Shown piece by piece: positions 1 to 8,330 of a stretch of DNA of 64,000 nucleotides (position 1 is its first letter; each line of letters begins with the position of its first letter). The stretch comes from Actinospineispora spinosispora DSM 44797 (lineage in GTDB: Bacteria; Actinomycetota; Actinomycetes; Mycobacteriales; Pseudonocardiaceae): contig NZ_AUBB01000017.1 in NCBI RefSeq assembly GCF_000429025.1, positions 124,001-188,000 on the forward strand, read 5' to 3'. The translations under genes and the position numbers were made by a program. The notes below the pieces were generated by a model, which did not search any database, had not been told where the DNA came from, and saw nothing but the letters and a program-made list of their open reading frames with translations.

Positions 1-195
1 GGCGAGCAGGACCAGCGGCGACGGCGACCAGCCGGCGGAGGCGTTGCCGTGGTGCTGGGCGATCCAGAACGAGCTGAAACCGAGGGTTTCGGCGGCGACC
101 GCGAGCTCGATGGTCTGGCGATAGGCGGCGGAGGGCCGGACATCGCTGGCGACGTGGGTGAAGTACCCCAGATGCCCCAACTGACCCAGTTGCAT
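1..195 (-). CDS. LLM class flavin-dependent oxidoreductase, N-terminal part (cut by window edge)
   Basis: Only the first 65 residues are present; the gene runs off the left edge. The translation opens with MQLGQLGHLGYF and continues with GFSSFWIAQHHG, the usual first strand and following helix/strand of the bacterial luciferase-like monooxygenase TIM barrel, in which the His after AQ lies near the flavin. These enzymes use reduced F420 or FMNH2 on varied small molecules, so no substrate can be given. The ATG used has no clear Shine-Dalgarno sequence. It is transcribed away from the folate ligase gene and shares a 128 bp intergenic region with it. Confidence 0.72.
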   Translation of the reverse strand, partial: MQLGQLGHLGYFTHVASDVRPSAAYRQTIELAVAAETLGFSSFWIAQHHGNASAGWSPSPLVLLA

Positions 196-323
196 CGTTC
201 GCACGGTAGCTGATCTCGATTTCCCGCGGATCGACAGGGTTCGACAGGCACGCCGCGTACGCGCTCGACGCGAGCGACCGAGATCCCCCACGATGGACGG
301 GCCGGCCGATCAAAGGAGATCCC

Positions 324-2021
324 ATGGCTTTCCCGAGTGACCTCGCCATCGCCCGTCGCGCGCGACTGAAGCCGATCGGAGACGTGGCCGAAGGCATGGG
401 CCTCGGCGGGCACCTGCTCGAACCGTACGGCCGTGACGTTCTGAAGGTCCGTCTGGAGGCGATCGACGAGCTGGCCGATCGGCCGAAGGCACGCTACGTG
501 GTGGTCTCGGCGATCACGCCGACGCCTCTCGGCGAGGGCAAGACCACCACGACCGTGGGGCTGGGACAGGCCATGGCTCACATCGGGCGCAGCGCCACCG
601 TGGCGATCCGGCAGCCCTCGATGGGACCGACGTTCGGCATCAAGGGCGGCGCCGCGGGCGGCGGCTACAGCCAGGTCGTCCCGATGGAGATCCTCAACCT
701 GCACCTCACCGGTGACTTCCACGCCGTGACCGCCGCGCACAACCTGTTGTCGGCGTTGTTGGACAACCACCTGCACCAGGGCAACGCACTGGGTCTCGAC
801 CAGCACCGCATCACCTGGCGACGGGTGCTCGACGTCAACGACCGGGTCCTGCGCAACGTCATCGTCGGCCTGGGCACCCGGGTCGACGGAACGCCCCGCC
901 AGACCGGTTTCGACATCACGGCGGCCTCCGAGGTCATGGCGATCTTCGCGCTGGCCAGGTCCGTACCTGAGATGCGGGAACGGCTCGGCCGGATCGTGGT
1001 CGGCTACACCGGCGACGGCGCACCGGTGACCGCGCAGGACATCGGCGGCGCGGGCGCCATGGCGGTCATCATGCGAGAGGCACTCAAACCCAACCTGATG
1101 CAGACGCTGGAGAATACTCCGGTTCTCGTGCATGCCGGACCGTTCGGCAACATCGCACACGGCAACTCCTCGGTCGTCGCCGACCTGATCGGCATCCACG
1201 GCGGCGAGTTCCTCATCACCGAAGCGGGCTTCGGCGCGGACATGGGCGCCGAGAGGTTCTTCAACATCAAATGTCGGGCCTCGGGCCTGACCCCGGACGC
1301 CGCGGTGATCGTGGCGACCGTCCGCGCGCTCAAGGCACACTCCGGGAACCACCGGATCGTGGCGGGCCGCCCGTTGCCCGAGGCACTGTTCGCCGAGAAC
1401 CCGGACGAGGTGCACGCGGGCGGGGCCAACCTGCGTAAACAGATCGAGAACATCCGCCTGCACGGGGTCTCACCGGTCGTCGCGATCAACGCTTTCCCCG
1501 GCGATCACCCTTCCGAGCACGCCGCCATCGCCGAGATCGCCGCATCGATGGGCGCGCGATCAGCCGTCTGCACCCACTTCGCGGACGGGGGAGCCGGAGC
1601 GACCGCGCTCGCCGAGGCCGTGGCCGAGGCGGCCGAGGAGCCGTCCGACTTCCACTTCCTGTACCCGGACGAAGCGTCGCTGCGGGAGAAGATCGAGACC
1701 GTCGCGACCAAGGTGTACGGCGCGGACGGCGTCGACTACGACCTGACCGCCGGCCGGCAGCTGGACAGCTACGAACGCAACGGGTTCGGATCGCTACCGG
1801 TGTGCATCGCCAAGACGCACCTGTCGATCTCCTCGGACTCGCACCTGCTGGGCGCGCCGACGGGGTGGCGCCTGCCGGTCCGGGAGGTCCGCGCGTCGGT
1901 GGGTGCCGGGTTCATCTACCCGATCTGCGGGGACATGCGGACGATGCCCGGGCTGGGCACCGACCCCGCCGCCCACCACATCGACCTGGACGACGACGGC
2001 GAGATCGTCGGGCTGTCCTGA
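324..2021 (+). CDS. fhs: Formate--tetrahydrofolate ligase
   Basis: Cytosolic enzyme that makes 10-formyl-THF from formate, THF and ATP. The 565-residue protein has the family's usual length. Residues 66-76 carry the ATP-binding loop TPTPLGEGKTT, followed by the family signature SMGPTFGIKGGAAGGGY (about residues 97-113). The C-terminal GDMRTMPGL is also typical. The ATG is preceded by AAAGGAGATCCC, a strong ribosome binding site. The next gene starts 1 bp after the stop, so the two form an operon. Because the partner belongs to the family that includes bacterial methenyl-THF cyclohydrolase, the pair probably moves formate into the methenyl-THF pool. No folD is visible nearby. Confidence 0.96.
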   Translation: MAFPSDLAIARRARLKPIGDVAEGMGLGGHLLEPYGRDVLKVRLEAIDELADRPKARYVVVSAITPTPLGEGKTTTTVGLGQAMAHIGRSATVAIRQPSMGPTFGIKGGAAGGGYSQVVPMEILNLHLTGDFHAVTAAHNLLSALLDNHLHQGNALGLDQHRITWRRVLDVNDRVLRNVIVGLGTRVDGTPRQTGFDITAASEVMAIFALARSVPEMRERLGRIVVGYTGDGAPVTAQDIGGAGAMAVIMREALKPNLMQTLENTPVLVHAGPFGNIAHGNSSVVADLIGIHGGEFLITEAGFGADMGAERFFNIKCRASGLTPDAAVIVATVRALKAHSGNHRIVAGRPLPEALFAENPDEVHAGGANLRKQIENIRLHGVSPVVAINAFPGDHPSEHAAIAEIAASMGARSAVCTHFADGGAGATALAEAVAEAAEEPSDFHFLYPDEASLREKIETVATKVYGADGVDYDLTAGRQLDSYERNGFGSLPVCIAKTHLSISSDSHLLGAPTGWRLPVREVRASVGAGFIYPICGDMRTMPGLGTDPAAHHIDLDDDGEIVGLS

Positions 2022-2022
2022 C

Positions 2023-2595
2023 GTGGACGACAAGGCCCGGAGCTTCGCGGATCTCACCGTCGCGGAGTTCCTCGACGCACTGGCGGCGCGACGGCCCGCG
2101 CCGTCCGCCGGTGCCGCGATCGGCGTGTCGCTGGCCATGGCGGCGGCGCTCGCCGCCATGGTCGCGCGCTACTCCGGGTCCGGGTTCGCCGACCTGGCGG
2201 AGCAGGCCGACGGGTTACGTCACCAGGCGATCGCCCTGGCGGACGCGGACTCGGCCGCCTACGCCGAGGTGCTCCGCGCTCGGGCCGCCCCAGCGGGGAG
2301 ACCCGCGAGGACGGGACTCGTCAGCGAGGCGATGAAGAGCGCCACCGAGGTCCCGTGCGCCCTCGCCCGCCTGGGCGTCGAGGTCATGGCGCTGTGTGTC
2401 CGGCTCGCGCTCGAGGGCAACCCGAACCTGACGGGGGATGCGCGGACCGCGGCGTTCCAGGCCTCGTCGGCCGTCACGTCCGCAACCGACCTGGTCCGAA
2501 TCAACACCAGATCCGAGCCCGGGCTGGCCGATCTGCTCCACCAGGCATCCAGGGATCGTGAGAAGTCGCTGCGGCTCCGGGACAGCCTGGAGTGA
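2023..2595 (+). CDS. Cyclodeaminase/cyclohydrolase family protein (FTCD C-terminal domain, FchA-like)
   Basis: 190 residues from a GTG that follows the fhs stop by 1 bp; an upstream ATG in this frame would lie inside fhs and is rejected. The sequence begins VDDKARSFADLTVAEFLDAL and has an Ala-rich helix, PSAGAAIGVSLAMAAALAAM, matching the alpha-helical fold of formiminotransferase-cyclodeaminase. That family also contains the methenyl-THF cyclohydrolase FchA of methylotrophs. With no formiminotransferase beside it and fhs directly upstream, interconversion of 10-formyl-THF and methenyl-THF is the likeliest role (inference). The usual PGGG motif at the start of the first helix reads PSAG here, so activity is not certain. 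Confidence 0.8.
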   Translation: MDDKARSFADLTVAEFLDALAARRPAPSAGAAIGVSLAMAAALAAMVARYSGSGFADLAEQADGLRHQAIALADADSAAYAEVLRARAAPAGRPARTGLVSEAMKSATEVPCALARLGVEVMALCVRLALEGNPNLTGDARTAAFQASSAVTSATDLVRINTRSEPGLADLLHQASRDREKSLRLRDSLE

Positions 2596-2691
2596 TGAGG
2601 ATCTGTCACTCGATCGGCCAGCACTGCGCAACTTCCACACGATCGGCGCGTCTGAACAAGTAGACGTCGCAACTCGTGTGGAGGAGTAAGC

Positions 2692-3321
2692 ATGAACTGG
2701 TGCCGGACCGCGGGTGTGATCACCTCTGCTGTCGTGCTCACCGCTGTGGTGAGTGGATGCGGTGGGTCCTCGCCGACCGTCTCCAACCCGCCCTCCCTCG
2801 GGGCCGCGGCACCACCGCCGAGCGCCACGACGTCCGAGCAGGCCGCCGCTCCGGTGCCGAACGGCCCGACACCGAAGGCGGCGGGCCCGGATCGCTGCCA
2901 TTCGGCGATGCTCGCTCTGTCGCTCGGCCGAGGTGGCGGCGCCGCGGGCTCCGTGTACCAGTCGCTGCGGTTCACCAACGTCAGCGGCAAGACCTGCACG
3001 CTGCAGGGCTTTCCCGGGGTTTCCTACGTCACCGGTGACAACGGGACCCAGGTCGGCGAGCCCGCCGTCCGCGTGGGAACCAAGGGCGACGTCGTGACGG
3101 TCGCGCCCGGCGCGACGGCATCGGTCGAGCTCGGCATGGTCAACGTCGGGAACTATGACGCGGCGGTCTGCAAGCCGACACCGGTCAAGGGGCTGCGGGT
3201 GTACCCGCCGAACGAGACGGCCTCACTGTTCATCCCCTCGCCCGGCACCGGTTGCGCGGGAACCCCGCCGGGTCAGCAGCTGAAGGTGACCACGATGAAG
3301 GCGGGGCAGGGCGACAACTGA
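2692..3321 (+). CDS. DUF4232 domain lipoprotein
   Basis: 209-residue exported protein. An N-terminal hydrophobic segment ends in a lipobox, VVSGC, with Cys23 as the lipidation site. A Pro/Ala/Thr-rich linker to about residue 60 precedes a globular domain starting at CHSAMLALSLG. The segment LRFTNVSGKTCTLQGFPGVS is characteristic of DUF4232, an extracellular beta-sandwich domain common in actinomycetes with no established function. The cysteines in the domain probably form disulfides. The start has GGAGG eight bases upstream. It appears monocistronic, and a GC-rich stem overlaps its stop. Confidence 0.88.
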   Translation: MNWCRTAGVITSAVVLTAVVSGCGGSSPTVSNPPSLGAAAPPPSATTSEQAAAPVPNGPTPKAAGPDRCHSAMLALSLGRGGGAAGSVYQSLRFTNVSGKTCTLQGFPGVSYVTGDNGTQVGEPAVRVGTKGDVVTVAPGATASVELGMVNVGNYDAAVCKPTPVKGLRVYPPNETASLFIPSPGTGCAGTPPGQQLKVTTMKAGQGDN

Positions 3322-3328
3322 CCCCGCC
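3300..3328 (+). terminator. Possible hairpin terminator at the end of the lipoprotein gene
   Basis: GGCGGGG and CCCCGCC can pair across a 15-base loop that includes the TGA stop of the DUF4232 gene. There is no U tract, as is common in actinomycetes. The next gene is convergent and ends only 19 bp further on, so the stem may serve both genes. Confidence 0.4.
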
Positions 3329-3340
3329 CCGCGGCGCGGC

Positions 3341-3799
3341 TCACTGCAGGGGGAAGTCCTGGCCGTGCTCGGATTCCGGGCGGGTACCGAAGATCCGCCG
3401 CTGCGACTCCTCGATCGCCAGGTCGTTGATGCTCGCCTCACGCCGGCGCATCAGACCGTTCTCGTCGAACTCCCACAGCTCGTTGCCGTAGCTGCGGAAC
3501 CACTGGCCGTCCGCGTTGTGGCTCTCGTACTGGAAGCGGACCGCGATGCGGTTACCGTCGAAGCTCCAGAGGTTCTTGCGCAGCGCGTAGTCGAGTTCGC
3601 GTTCCCACTTCTGTTCCAGGAAGGCCTGGATCGCGGCCCGACCGGACACGAACTGGTCGCGGTTACGCCAGACGGAGTCCTCGGTGTAGGCGAGTGAGAC
3701 CCGATGCGGGTCCCGGGTGTTCCACGCGTCCTCGGCGGCTTGCACCTTCTTGAGTGCATCCTCACGGGAGAACGGGGGCAGGGGCGGACGCTGGTTCAC
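3341..3799 (-). CDS. Nuclear transport factor 2 family protein (DUF1348)
   Basis: 152 residues from a GTG with GAGAGG upstream. An N-terminal extension of the frame was rejected because it crosses the palindromic control region. The segments [20 protein letters not shown] and [20 protein letters not shown] are typical of DUF1348, a SnoaL-like cone-shaped fold, and the protein has the family's full length. The biochemical role is not established. Two operator-like palindromes lie 29-70 bp before the start codon, so the gene is probably repressed by a TetR-type protein, but no regulator is adjacent in the expected divergent position. It converges with the lipoprotein gene. Confidence 0.85.
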   Translation of the reverse strand: MNQRPPLPPFSREDALKKVQAAEDAWNTRDPHRVSLAYTEDSVWRNRDQFVSGRAAIQAFLEQKWERELDYALRKNLWSFDGNRIAVRFQYESHNADGQWFRSYGNELWEFDENGLMRRREASINDLAIEESQRRIFGTRPESEHGQDFPLQ

Positions 3800-3827
3800 A
3801 ACGGGAATCCTCTCGACGCACGACACG

Positions 3828-3869
3828 GAGAACGATCGCTCTCCCGGAGAGTAGAGAACCGTCGTTCTC
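3828..3869. promoter_or_regulatory. Two tandem 16-bp palindromes, probable TetR-type operators
   Basis: GAGAACGATCGCTCTC (3828-3843) and GAGAACCGTCGTTCTC (3854-3869) are both near-perfect palindromes on the pattern GAGAACGnCGTTCTC-like, with centres 26 bp apart. They lie in the leader or promoter of the DUF1348 gene. The arrangement fits a dimeric helix-turn-helix repressor binding two sites. Assignment to a particular regulator is not possible from the sequence. Confidence 0.6.
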
Positions 3870-3912
3870 AAGGCAAGCGGCAACGCGTCACGACACCGAT
3901 CGCTAGTTCCCG

Positions 3913-4209
3913 TTATGTCGAGATGGGCACCACGGGACGGCCGATCTGCGGCACGATCAGGGAGATCTGGTGCGGATGGATCTGCCAGAACCGCGTCTCC
4001 ACGTCGCCGGCTCGCCACGCGTCGGCCAGACGGGTGGCGGCTTCGGGGTCGATCACCCGCCGGGGTCGCGGCCGCAGTCCGCAACGGGCCCGCACCTCGC
4101 TGTCCAGCGCCCGCCACGCCTCTTCCGCGGTGGCATGCACGCTGACCGTCGCCGGCCCCTCCTCGTCACCCAACATCAGGGTGTACACACTCACCACGTC
4201 GTACGACAC
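3913..4209 (-). CDS. Hypothetical protein
   Basis: 98 residues if started at the GTG that follows GCGGAGGTCGGTCC; an in-frame GTG 18 bases earlier lacks this well-placed ribosome binding site. The protein begins [20 protein letters not shown] and is a small soluble alpha/beta protein with no signal peptide or membrane segment. I do not recognise a family. The high proportion of charged residues and normal codon use support a real gene. It has the same strand as the nucleotidyltransferase upstream (133 bp gap) and the DUF1348 gene downstream (113 bp gap). Confidence 0.55.
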   Translation of the reverse strand: MSYDVVSVYTLMLGDEEGPATVSVHATAEEAWRALDSEVRARCGLRPRPRRVIDPEAATRLADAWRAGDVETRFWQIHPHQISLIVPQIGRPVVPIST

Positions 4210-4342
4210 GGACCGACCTCCGCTCACCCCGCCGACGCCGACCGGCTGTGAAGCCGGCGCGACCGTCGCCTATTCAACTCCATCCGACGACGCTGGTTAC
4301 GCAACGCCACGCACTCCGTGCGCCCCGTGTTCACCGCCGCGT

Positions 4343-5164
4343 TCACCAGTCCGCCGGCAACTGACCTCGCGCACGCAGCTGACCAGCGAGATCGGCGTGT
4401 CCCCTCGCGGCGAGGTCGTCCGCGTACTCGGTGAACAGTTCCCGGTAGATGCCCCCGAGATGCCGATCGAGCAGCTCGGGCGCGGCGACATCGTCGTCGA
4501 CACCGATCAGGCGCCACCGCGACGCGGCCGACACGAGCGGCTCGCCAGGTCGTCCGTCCTGCCGGTACCAGGACGCCGCGTGCTCGTTGAGGCCGAGCCT
4601 GCCGGTGTGCAGCGTGTAGAGGAAACGAACCGGGAAGAGCACCGACTTCGTGACCGACCGCACCCCGAGGGCCAGCAGACGGCCAGGCGCGCGCAGCCCG
4701 CCCAGGTAGTCGGCGTCGAAGCTCGACACGGCGAACCGCGCGGCATCCAGGACCAGGTCCTCATGGCCCGGCCGCACGACGGTCCCGCGACGGTCGACGC
4801 CGTGCAGCAGACGGCCGGAGTCGACGAGGTCCAGACGGTCGACCTGGGGGAGACGTCCACCGTTCCAGCCCTCTCCCCGGACCCCGGCCCAATCCGTCCA
4901 GAAGATCGACAGCCGACGCGCGAGTGGCGACCCGGTCCGCGCACGCTCGCCCACCCGCGCGATCCGCTCCGCCGAGTCCGGCCTGAGTCCGCGCAACACG
5001 AATGCGATGTCCACGTCGCTCACCAGCGGCGCGAACCCGCCGTGAGCGAGACTCCCCAGGGCGAACGCCGCATCCAGGTCGTCTCCGAACACCTCGACGG
5101 CGGCGTCGACCGCCGCGGCCAGCACTGCCTCGCCGTCCGCCTCGGTCTGACCGACCTCAGACAT
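4343..5164 (-). CDS. Nucleotidyltransferase domain protein
   Basis: 273 residues. The pol-beta-type nucleotidyltransferase motif is clear near the N terminus: ALGSLAHGGF (Gly37-Ser38), then SDVDIAFV with the metal-binding pair Asp50 and Asp52. The rest is a helical C-terminal domain with no familiar motif. Such stand-alone proteins include antibiotic adenylyltransferases and minimal nucleotidyltransferases; the target here is unknown. Its start overlaps the last 8 bases of the TetR-family gene upstream, so the two are co-transcribed and may be co-regulated. Confidence 0.75.
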   Translation of the reverse strand: MSEVGQTEADGEAVLAAAVDAAVEVFGDDLDAAFALGSLAHGGFAPLVSDVDIAFVLRGLRPDSAERIARVGERARTGSPLARRLSIFWTDWAGVRGEGWNGGRLPQVDRLDLVDSGRLLHGVDRRGTVVRPGHEDLVLDAARFAVSSFDADYLGGLRAPGRLLALGVRSVTKSVLFPVRFLYTLHTGRLGLNEHAASWYRQDGRPGEPLVSAASRWRLIGVDDDVAAPELLDRHLGGIYRELFTEYADDLAARGHADLAGQLRARGQLPADW

Positions 5165-5768
5165 ACAGAGCCCCGATCTCTCGTAGTAGGTGATCCCGCG
5201 CGGCTTCGGCCGACCTGACCTCGATGAGGACGTAGTAGGCGAGCCCCTCGGTCAGGGCCACCAGCCCGATCGCCGCATCGTCGGGGTCGAGGTGCGGCCG
5301 CAGGGCGGCCGCTCCGGCCGACCTGGCGAGCAACGCGGCCACCGCCTCGTGCAGCCGGGCGTACTGCTGGCGCAGTCCGGCCGCGATGGCGCCGTCGGAC
5401 AGCGCCCGTGCGGTGAAGGACTGACGGACCCGCAGATGGGCCAGGGTCTCGGCGTCGTGGGGGATGAGCTCAGTCAGCAGGACAGTCAGCGCGAACCGTG
5501 GCGGCACGTCGTCGATCGCCGCACCGAGACGGTGAGCGATCCGTGCTTCACTGAGCTCGTTGCCCCGCGCGAACGCGGCCGCGATCAACGTCTCCTTGTT
5601 GGCGAAGTAGTGCTGGACCCGTCCCGAGGACACCCCGGCCTCCGTCGCCACCTCGTTCAGCGACACCGCCGCGAGCCCACGGTGCGCGACGATCCGGAGG
5701 ACGGCATCGGCGAGGTCGTGGCGCCGTTGGTCGTGCTGCGCACCGGGTCCACGAGTCCGTCGATCCAT
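5157..5768 (-). CDS. TetR/AcrR family transcriptional regulator
   Basis: 203 residues. The N-terminal helix-turn-helix spans about residues 20-65, with LNEVATEAGVSSGRVQHYFA as the DNA-recognition part. The C-terminal ligand domain is all-helical and diverse. The gene is divergent from an SDR oxidoreductase across a 166 bp AT-rich region and overlaps the nucleotidyltransferase downstream, so it probably represses itself and the SDR. The ligand is unknown. Confidence 0.9.
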   Translation of the reverse strand: MDRRTRGPGAQHDQRRHDLADAVLRIVAHRGLAAVSLNEVATEAGVSSGRVQHYFANKETLIAAAFARGNELSEARIAHRLGAAIDDVPPRFALTVLLTELIPHDAETLAHLRVRQSFTARALSDGAIAAGLRQQYARLHEAVAALLARSAGAAALRPHLDPDDAAIGLVALTEGLAYYVLIEVRSAEAARDHLLREIGALYV

Positions 5769-5834
5769 CTCCGCCGATCTCTTCGATGTGACCGCATTGA
5801 ATTACCCGGCACAGCGTAGCCAGCGGACCGGGAG

Positions 5835-5864
5835 TTGCGGCTTCGATCATCGGATCGTTAATAT
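5835..5864 (+). promoter_or_regulatory. Probable sigma-70-type promoter for the SDR gene
   Basis: TTGCGG and TAATAT are separated by 18 bases, followed by an unusually AT-rich stretch (TATACTGACTCATCTATATATATG) in an otherwise GC-rich region. It lies about 70 bp before the SDR start and within reach of the divergent TetR regulator. Confidence 0.5.
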
Positions 5865-5934
5865 ACTGACTCATCTATATATATGTGGGCTCACGAATGA
5901 CTCCGCCGCATGCACTCGAAGGACCATCTTGACG

Positions 5935-6687
5935 ATGACTGACCGAACGGAATTCAGCGGCAAAGTCGTGCTGGTCACCGGCGGCAGCCGGGGGATGGGC
6001 AAAGCCATGGTCGAGGCGTTCGCGGCCCGGGGTGCGTCCGTGATCATCGCCAGTCGCAAGATCGAGGCCTGCCAGGAGCTGGCCGTCTCGGTGAGCTCGG
6101 CCTACGGGGTCACAGCGGTGCCGGTGGCCTGCAACGTCTCGAGCTGGTCGGACTGCGACGCACTGACGGAGCGGGCGTACGCCGAGCTCGGCCGGGTGGA
6201 TGTGTTGATCAACAACGCGGGGCTGTCACCGCTGTACCCGAGCCTGAACGAGGTATCGGAGGCGTTGTTCGACAAGGTGATCGGCGTGAACCTGCGAGGC
6301 CCGTTCCGGCTCGGCTCGGCGATCGGTACGCGCATGGCGGAGGGTGAGGGCGGTTCGATCATCAACATCAGCTCGATCGCCGCGATCCGGCCGGGACCAC
6401 ACGAGCTGCCGTACGCCGCCGCCAAGGCCGGCCTGAACGTCATCACCGAGGGCATGGCGCATGCGTTCGGCCCGTCGGTACGGGTGAACGCGATCCAGGC
6501 CGGGCCGTTCCGTACCGACATCTCGACGGCGTGGAGCCCCGAGACGTTCGCGCGGTTCGAACAGAGCCTGGCACTGAAGCGCTGCGGCGAGGCGGAGGAG
6601 ATCGTCGGAGCCGCCCTCTACTTCGCCTCGTCCGCTGCGTCCTTCTGCACCGGCGCCGTACTGCGGCTCGACGGCGGCACGCCCTGA
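5935..6687 (+). CDS. SDR family NAD(P)-dependent oxidoreductase
   Basis: 250-residue classical short-chain dehydrogenase. The cofactor loop TGGSRGMG is at residues 15-22, NNAG at 93-96, the catalytic Ser near 147 (INISSIAA), and the YAAAK motif places Tyr160 and Lys164. The C-terminal LRLDGG is typical. The ATG was chosen because the product starts at the usual distance before the first strand; the longer frame begins inside the promoter. The substrate is not predictable. The divergent TetR gene is the likely regulator. Confidence 0.92.
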   Translation: MTDRTEFSGKVVLVTGGSRGMGKAMVEAFAARGASVIIASRKIEACQELAVSVSSAYGVTAVPVACNVSSWSDCDALTERAYAELGRVDVLINNAGLSPLYPSLNEVSEALFDKVIGVNLRGPFRLGSAIGTRMAEGEGGSIINISSIAAIRPGPHELPYAAAKAGLNVITEGMAHAFGPSVRVNAIQAGPFRTDISTAWSPETFARFEQSLALKRCGEAEEIVGAALYFASSAASFCTGAVLRLDGGTP

Positions 6688-6694
6688 GTGATCG

Positions 6695-7135
6695 CTAGGC
6701 GCCGGGTGGCGCTTCGACCACGGCGATGTGGTTGCCGTCGGGGTCGCGCAGCATGAACATCAGGGGTGCCCCGGGGACGCGCATCAGTTCGGGGTCGACG
6801 TCCAGACCGTCCACCGCGCTGAGCCGGGCGTGTTCGGCCTCGACGTCGGTGCACTCGACACCGATGGCTCCGCCGCCGGGCTCACCGCCCATCGGCGGGT
6901 TGAGCGCCAGCCGTGCACGCGAGCCGGGCGGGGCTACTTCGAGCCAGCGGTACTCGTCGTGGTCACCGAAGCGGGAGTCACCGCGTACCTCGAAGCCCAG
7001 CGTCCCGGTGTAGAAGGCCAGCGCGGCGTCCTGGTCGGCGACGGTGAACATGGCGACGCCGATGTTCGAGATGGTCGTGGAGGTACTGATGTCGTTTGTC
7101 ATGCTGTCCAGACCGGGGGAACGGCCGAAACTCAT
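6695..7135 (-). CDS. VOC family protein (glyoxalase/bleomycin-resistance superfamily)
   Basis: 146 residues. The pattern IGVAMFTVADQDAALAFYTG, then GFEV, and the C-terminal LMFMLRDPDGNHIAVVEA is a vicinal-oxygen-chelate fold with the terminal Glu that usually binds metal. It could be a lyase, isomerase or drug-binding protein. Two starts are plausible: this ATG (AGGAC five bases upstream) or an ATG 11 codons later. The 3' end is 7 bp from the convergent SDR gene. Confidence 0.85.
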   Translation of the reverse strand: MSFGRSPGLDSMTNDISTSTTISNIGVAMFTVADQDAALAFYTGTLGFEVRGDSRFGDHDEYRWLEVAPPGSRARLALNPPMGGEPGGGAIGVECTDVEAEHARLSAVDGLDVDPELMRVPGAPLMFMLRDPDGNHIAVVEAPPGA

Positions 7136-7496
7136 CGGGGTCCTGCCACATTCATCTAGGTTGACATAATGCCGATTATCGGGTCAGCGCCGACAGCGCG
7201 TTGACCAGCGGTGAACGCAGGGTCACCACGTTCCGACCCGCCCAGCCAGGCTCCACGCTGCTTCACCGGCGCCGCCATGTGTCGCGCCGTGACATCGACG
7301 TCCGCGCGGTTGCCTGAACCGACATCCCTGTCGATCGGCGGCCGTTCGTTAGTCCTATGTCAATGAGGCGTGCTCAGAGAGACTCGTATAGGTACACTCA
7401 ATACATCAACACTTGTTGGCACTTGAGATGACAAGTGGCCGGCCGTCGGCGCCCGGAACTCCCCCGTCACTGCCTTCACGGACGATCGGATCCTGT
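7136..7496. other. 361-bp intergenic region between two divergent genes
   Basis: No convincing gene. Two AT-rich spots look regulatory: GTTGACATAATGCCGATTATCGG near 7161-7184, containing the palindrome CCGATTATCGG and placed just upstream of the VOC gene, and a stretch near 7384-7418 with GTATAGGTACACT and the small inverted repeat CAACA-CT-TGTTG, about 80 bp before the TrpA-like gene. The middle is GC-rich and featureless. Confidence 0.45.
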
Positions 7497-8330
7497 ATGA
7501 ACCGGTTGGTCGACAGTCTGCGCCGAGGCCGCCAGGAGCGGCGTCTCCTCATGGCGGGCTTTCTGCCCACCGCCTATCCGGACCCGGTGGCGTTCACCCG
7601 CTGTATCGCCACCGGCTTCCAGGCAGGTATGGACATCGCGGAGATATCCCTGCCCAATCCACCGTTTCCGCAGGACGGTGCCCTGATCCAGCGGGCGTGT
7701 GCGGTCGGACGGAACCACGTGTCGGACGCGGCGGCCGCCGTGCGGTTGATGTCGGGTGCCCGGACCGAGGCCCATCAGCCCATCATCACGATGGCGGGTC
7801 GTCACACATTCGACACGCTCGGACTCGCGGGGCTGCTCGACGAATGCGTCGCCCACGACGTCGACGCGGTCATGTTCCCGGAGCACAGCCCGGCCGAGCA
7901 ACGCGCGTTGATCGGACCCGTTCGCGCGGCCGGCCTCGAACAGGTTACTTTTCTCGCCCACAGCACGGACTGCGAAGTCCTCGCCGGTGACGATGTCGAG
8001 AACCCCGTCGTCTATCTGCGCTCGGCCGATCTGAAGACCGGTGACCGGTTCAGAACGAATGAGACGGTGGAGCGGCTGGCCTGGTTACGCACGCTGCTCG
8101 GCGGCAAGGACGCCTACGTGTTCGTCGGATTCGGAATCAGGGGACCGCGAGAGGTCGCTCCGCTGGCCGCGAGCGCCGGGGTGGACGGCGTCGTCGTCGG
8201 CACCGCGCTCGTGGAGGCGGCCGCTGCCGGACCACATGCCGTGCGCGACCTGGTTCGCGCCATCGGGCCGTCGCTCGCCCGGCCGGACTCCTACGCCGCT
8301 CCCCTGTGCACGTCAGCCACGGTCAGGTGA
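7497..8330 (+). CDS. Tryptophan synthase alpha-subunit-like protein (solitary TrpA homologue)
   Basis: 277 residues with a TIM-barrel sequence like TrpA, which cleaves indole-3-glycerol phosphate to indole and glyceraldehyde 3-phosphate. Counting from the ATG chosen, the two catalytic acids fall at Glu49 (in MDIAEISLP) and Asp60 (in PQDGALIQ), the same positions as in E. coli TrpA. The phosphate-binding end FVGFGIRGP and VDGVVVGTALV is kept. The loop before Asp60 (LPNPPFPQDG) differs from the usual IPFSDPLADG. No trpB or other trp gene is near, so it is probably a specialised paralogue, either an indole-releasing lyase or a lyase on a related phosphate ester (inference). The last 18 bp overlap the convergent MFS gene. 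Confidence 0.85.
   Translation: MNRLVDSLRRGRQERRLLMAGFLPTAYPDPVAFTRCIATGFQAGMDIAEISLPNPPFPQDGALIQRACAVGRNHVSDAAAAVRLMSGARTEAHQPIITMAGRHTFDTLGLAGLLDECVAHDVDAVMFPEHSPAEQRALIGPVRAAGLEQVTFLAHSTDCEVLAGDDVENPVVYLRSADLKTGDRFRTNETVERLAWLRTLLGGKDAYVFVGFGIRGPREVAPLAASAGVDGVVVGTALVEAAAAGPHAVRDLVRAIGPSLARPDSYAAPLCTSATVR

Noticed and set aside
3704-5218. A 504-codon open frame on the plus strand
   Set aside because: Antisense to the nucleotidyltransferase and hypothetical genes, with no family features and no ribosome site.
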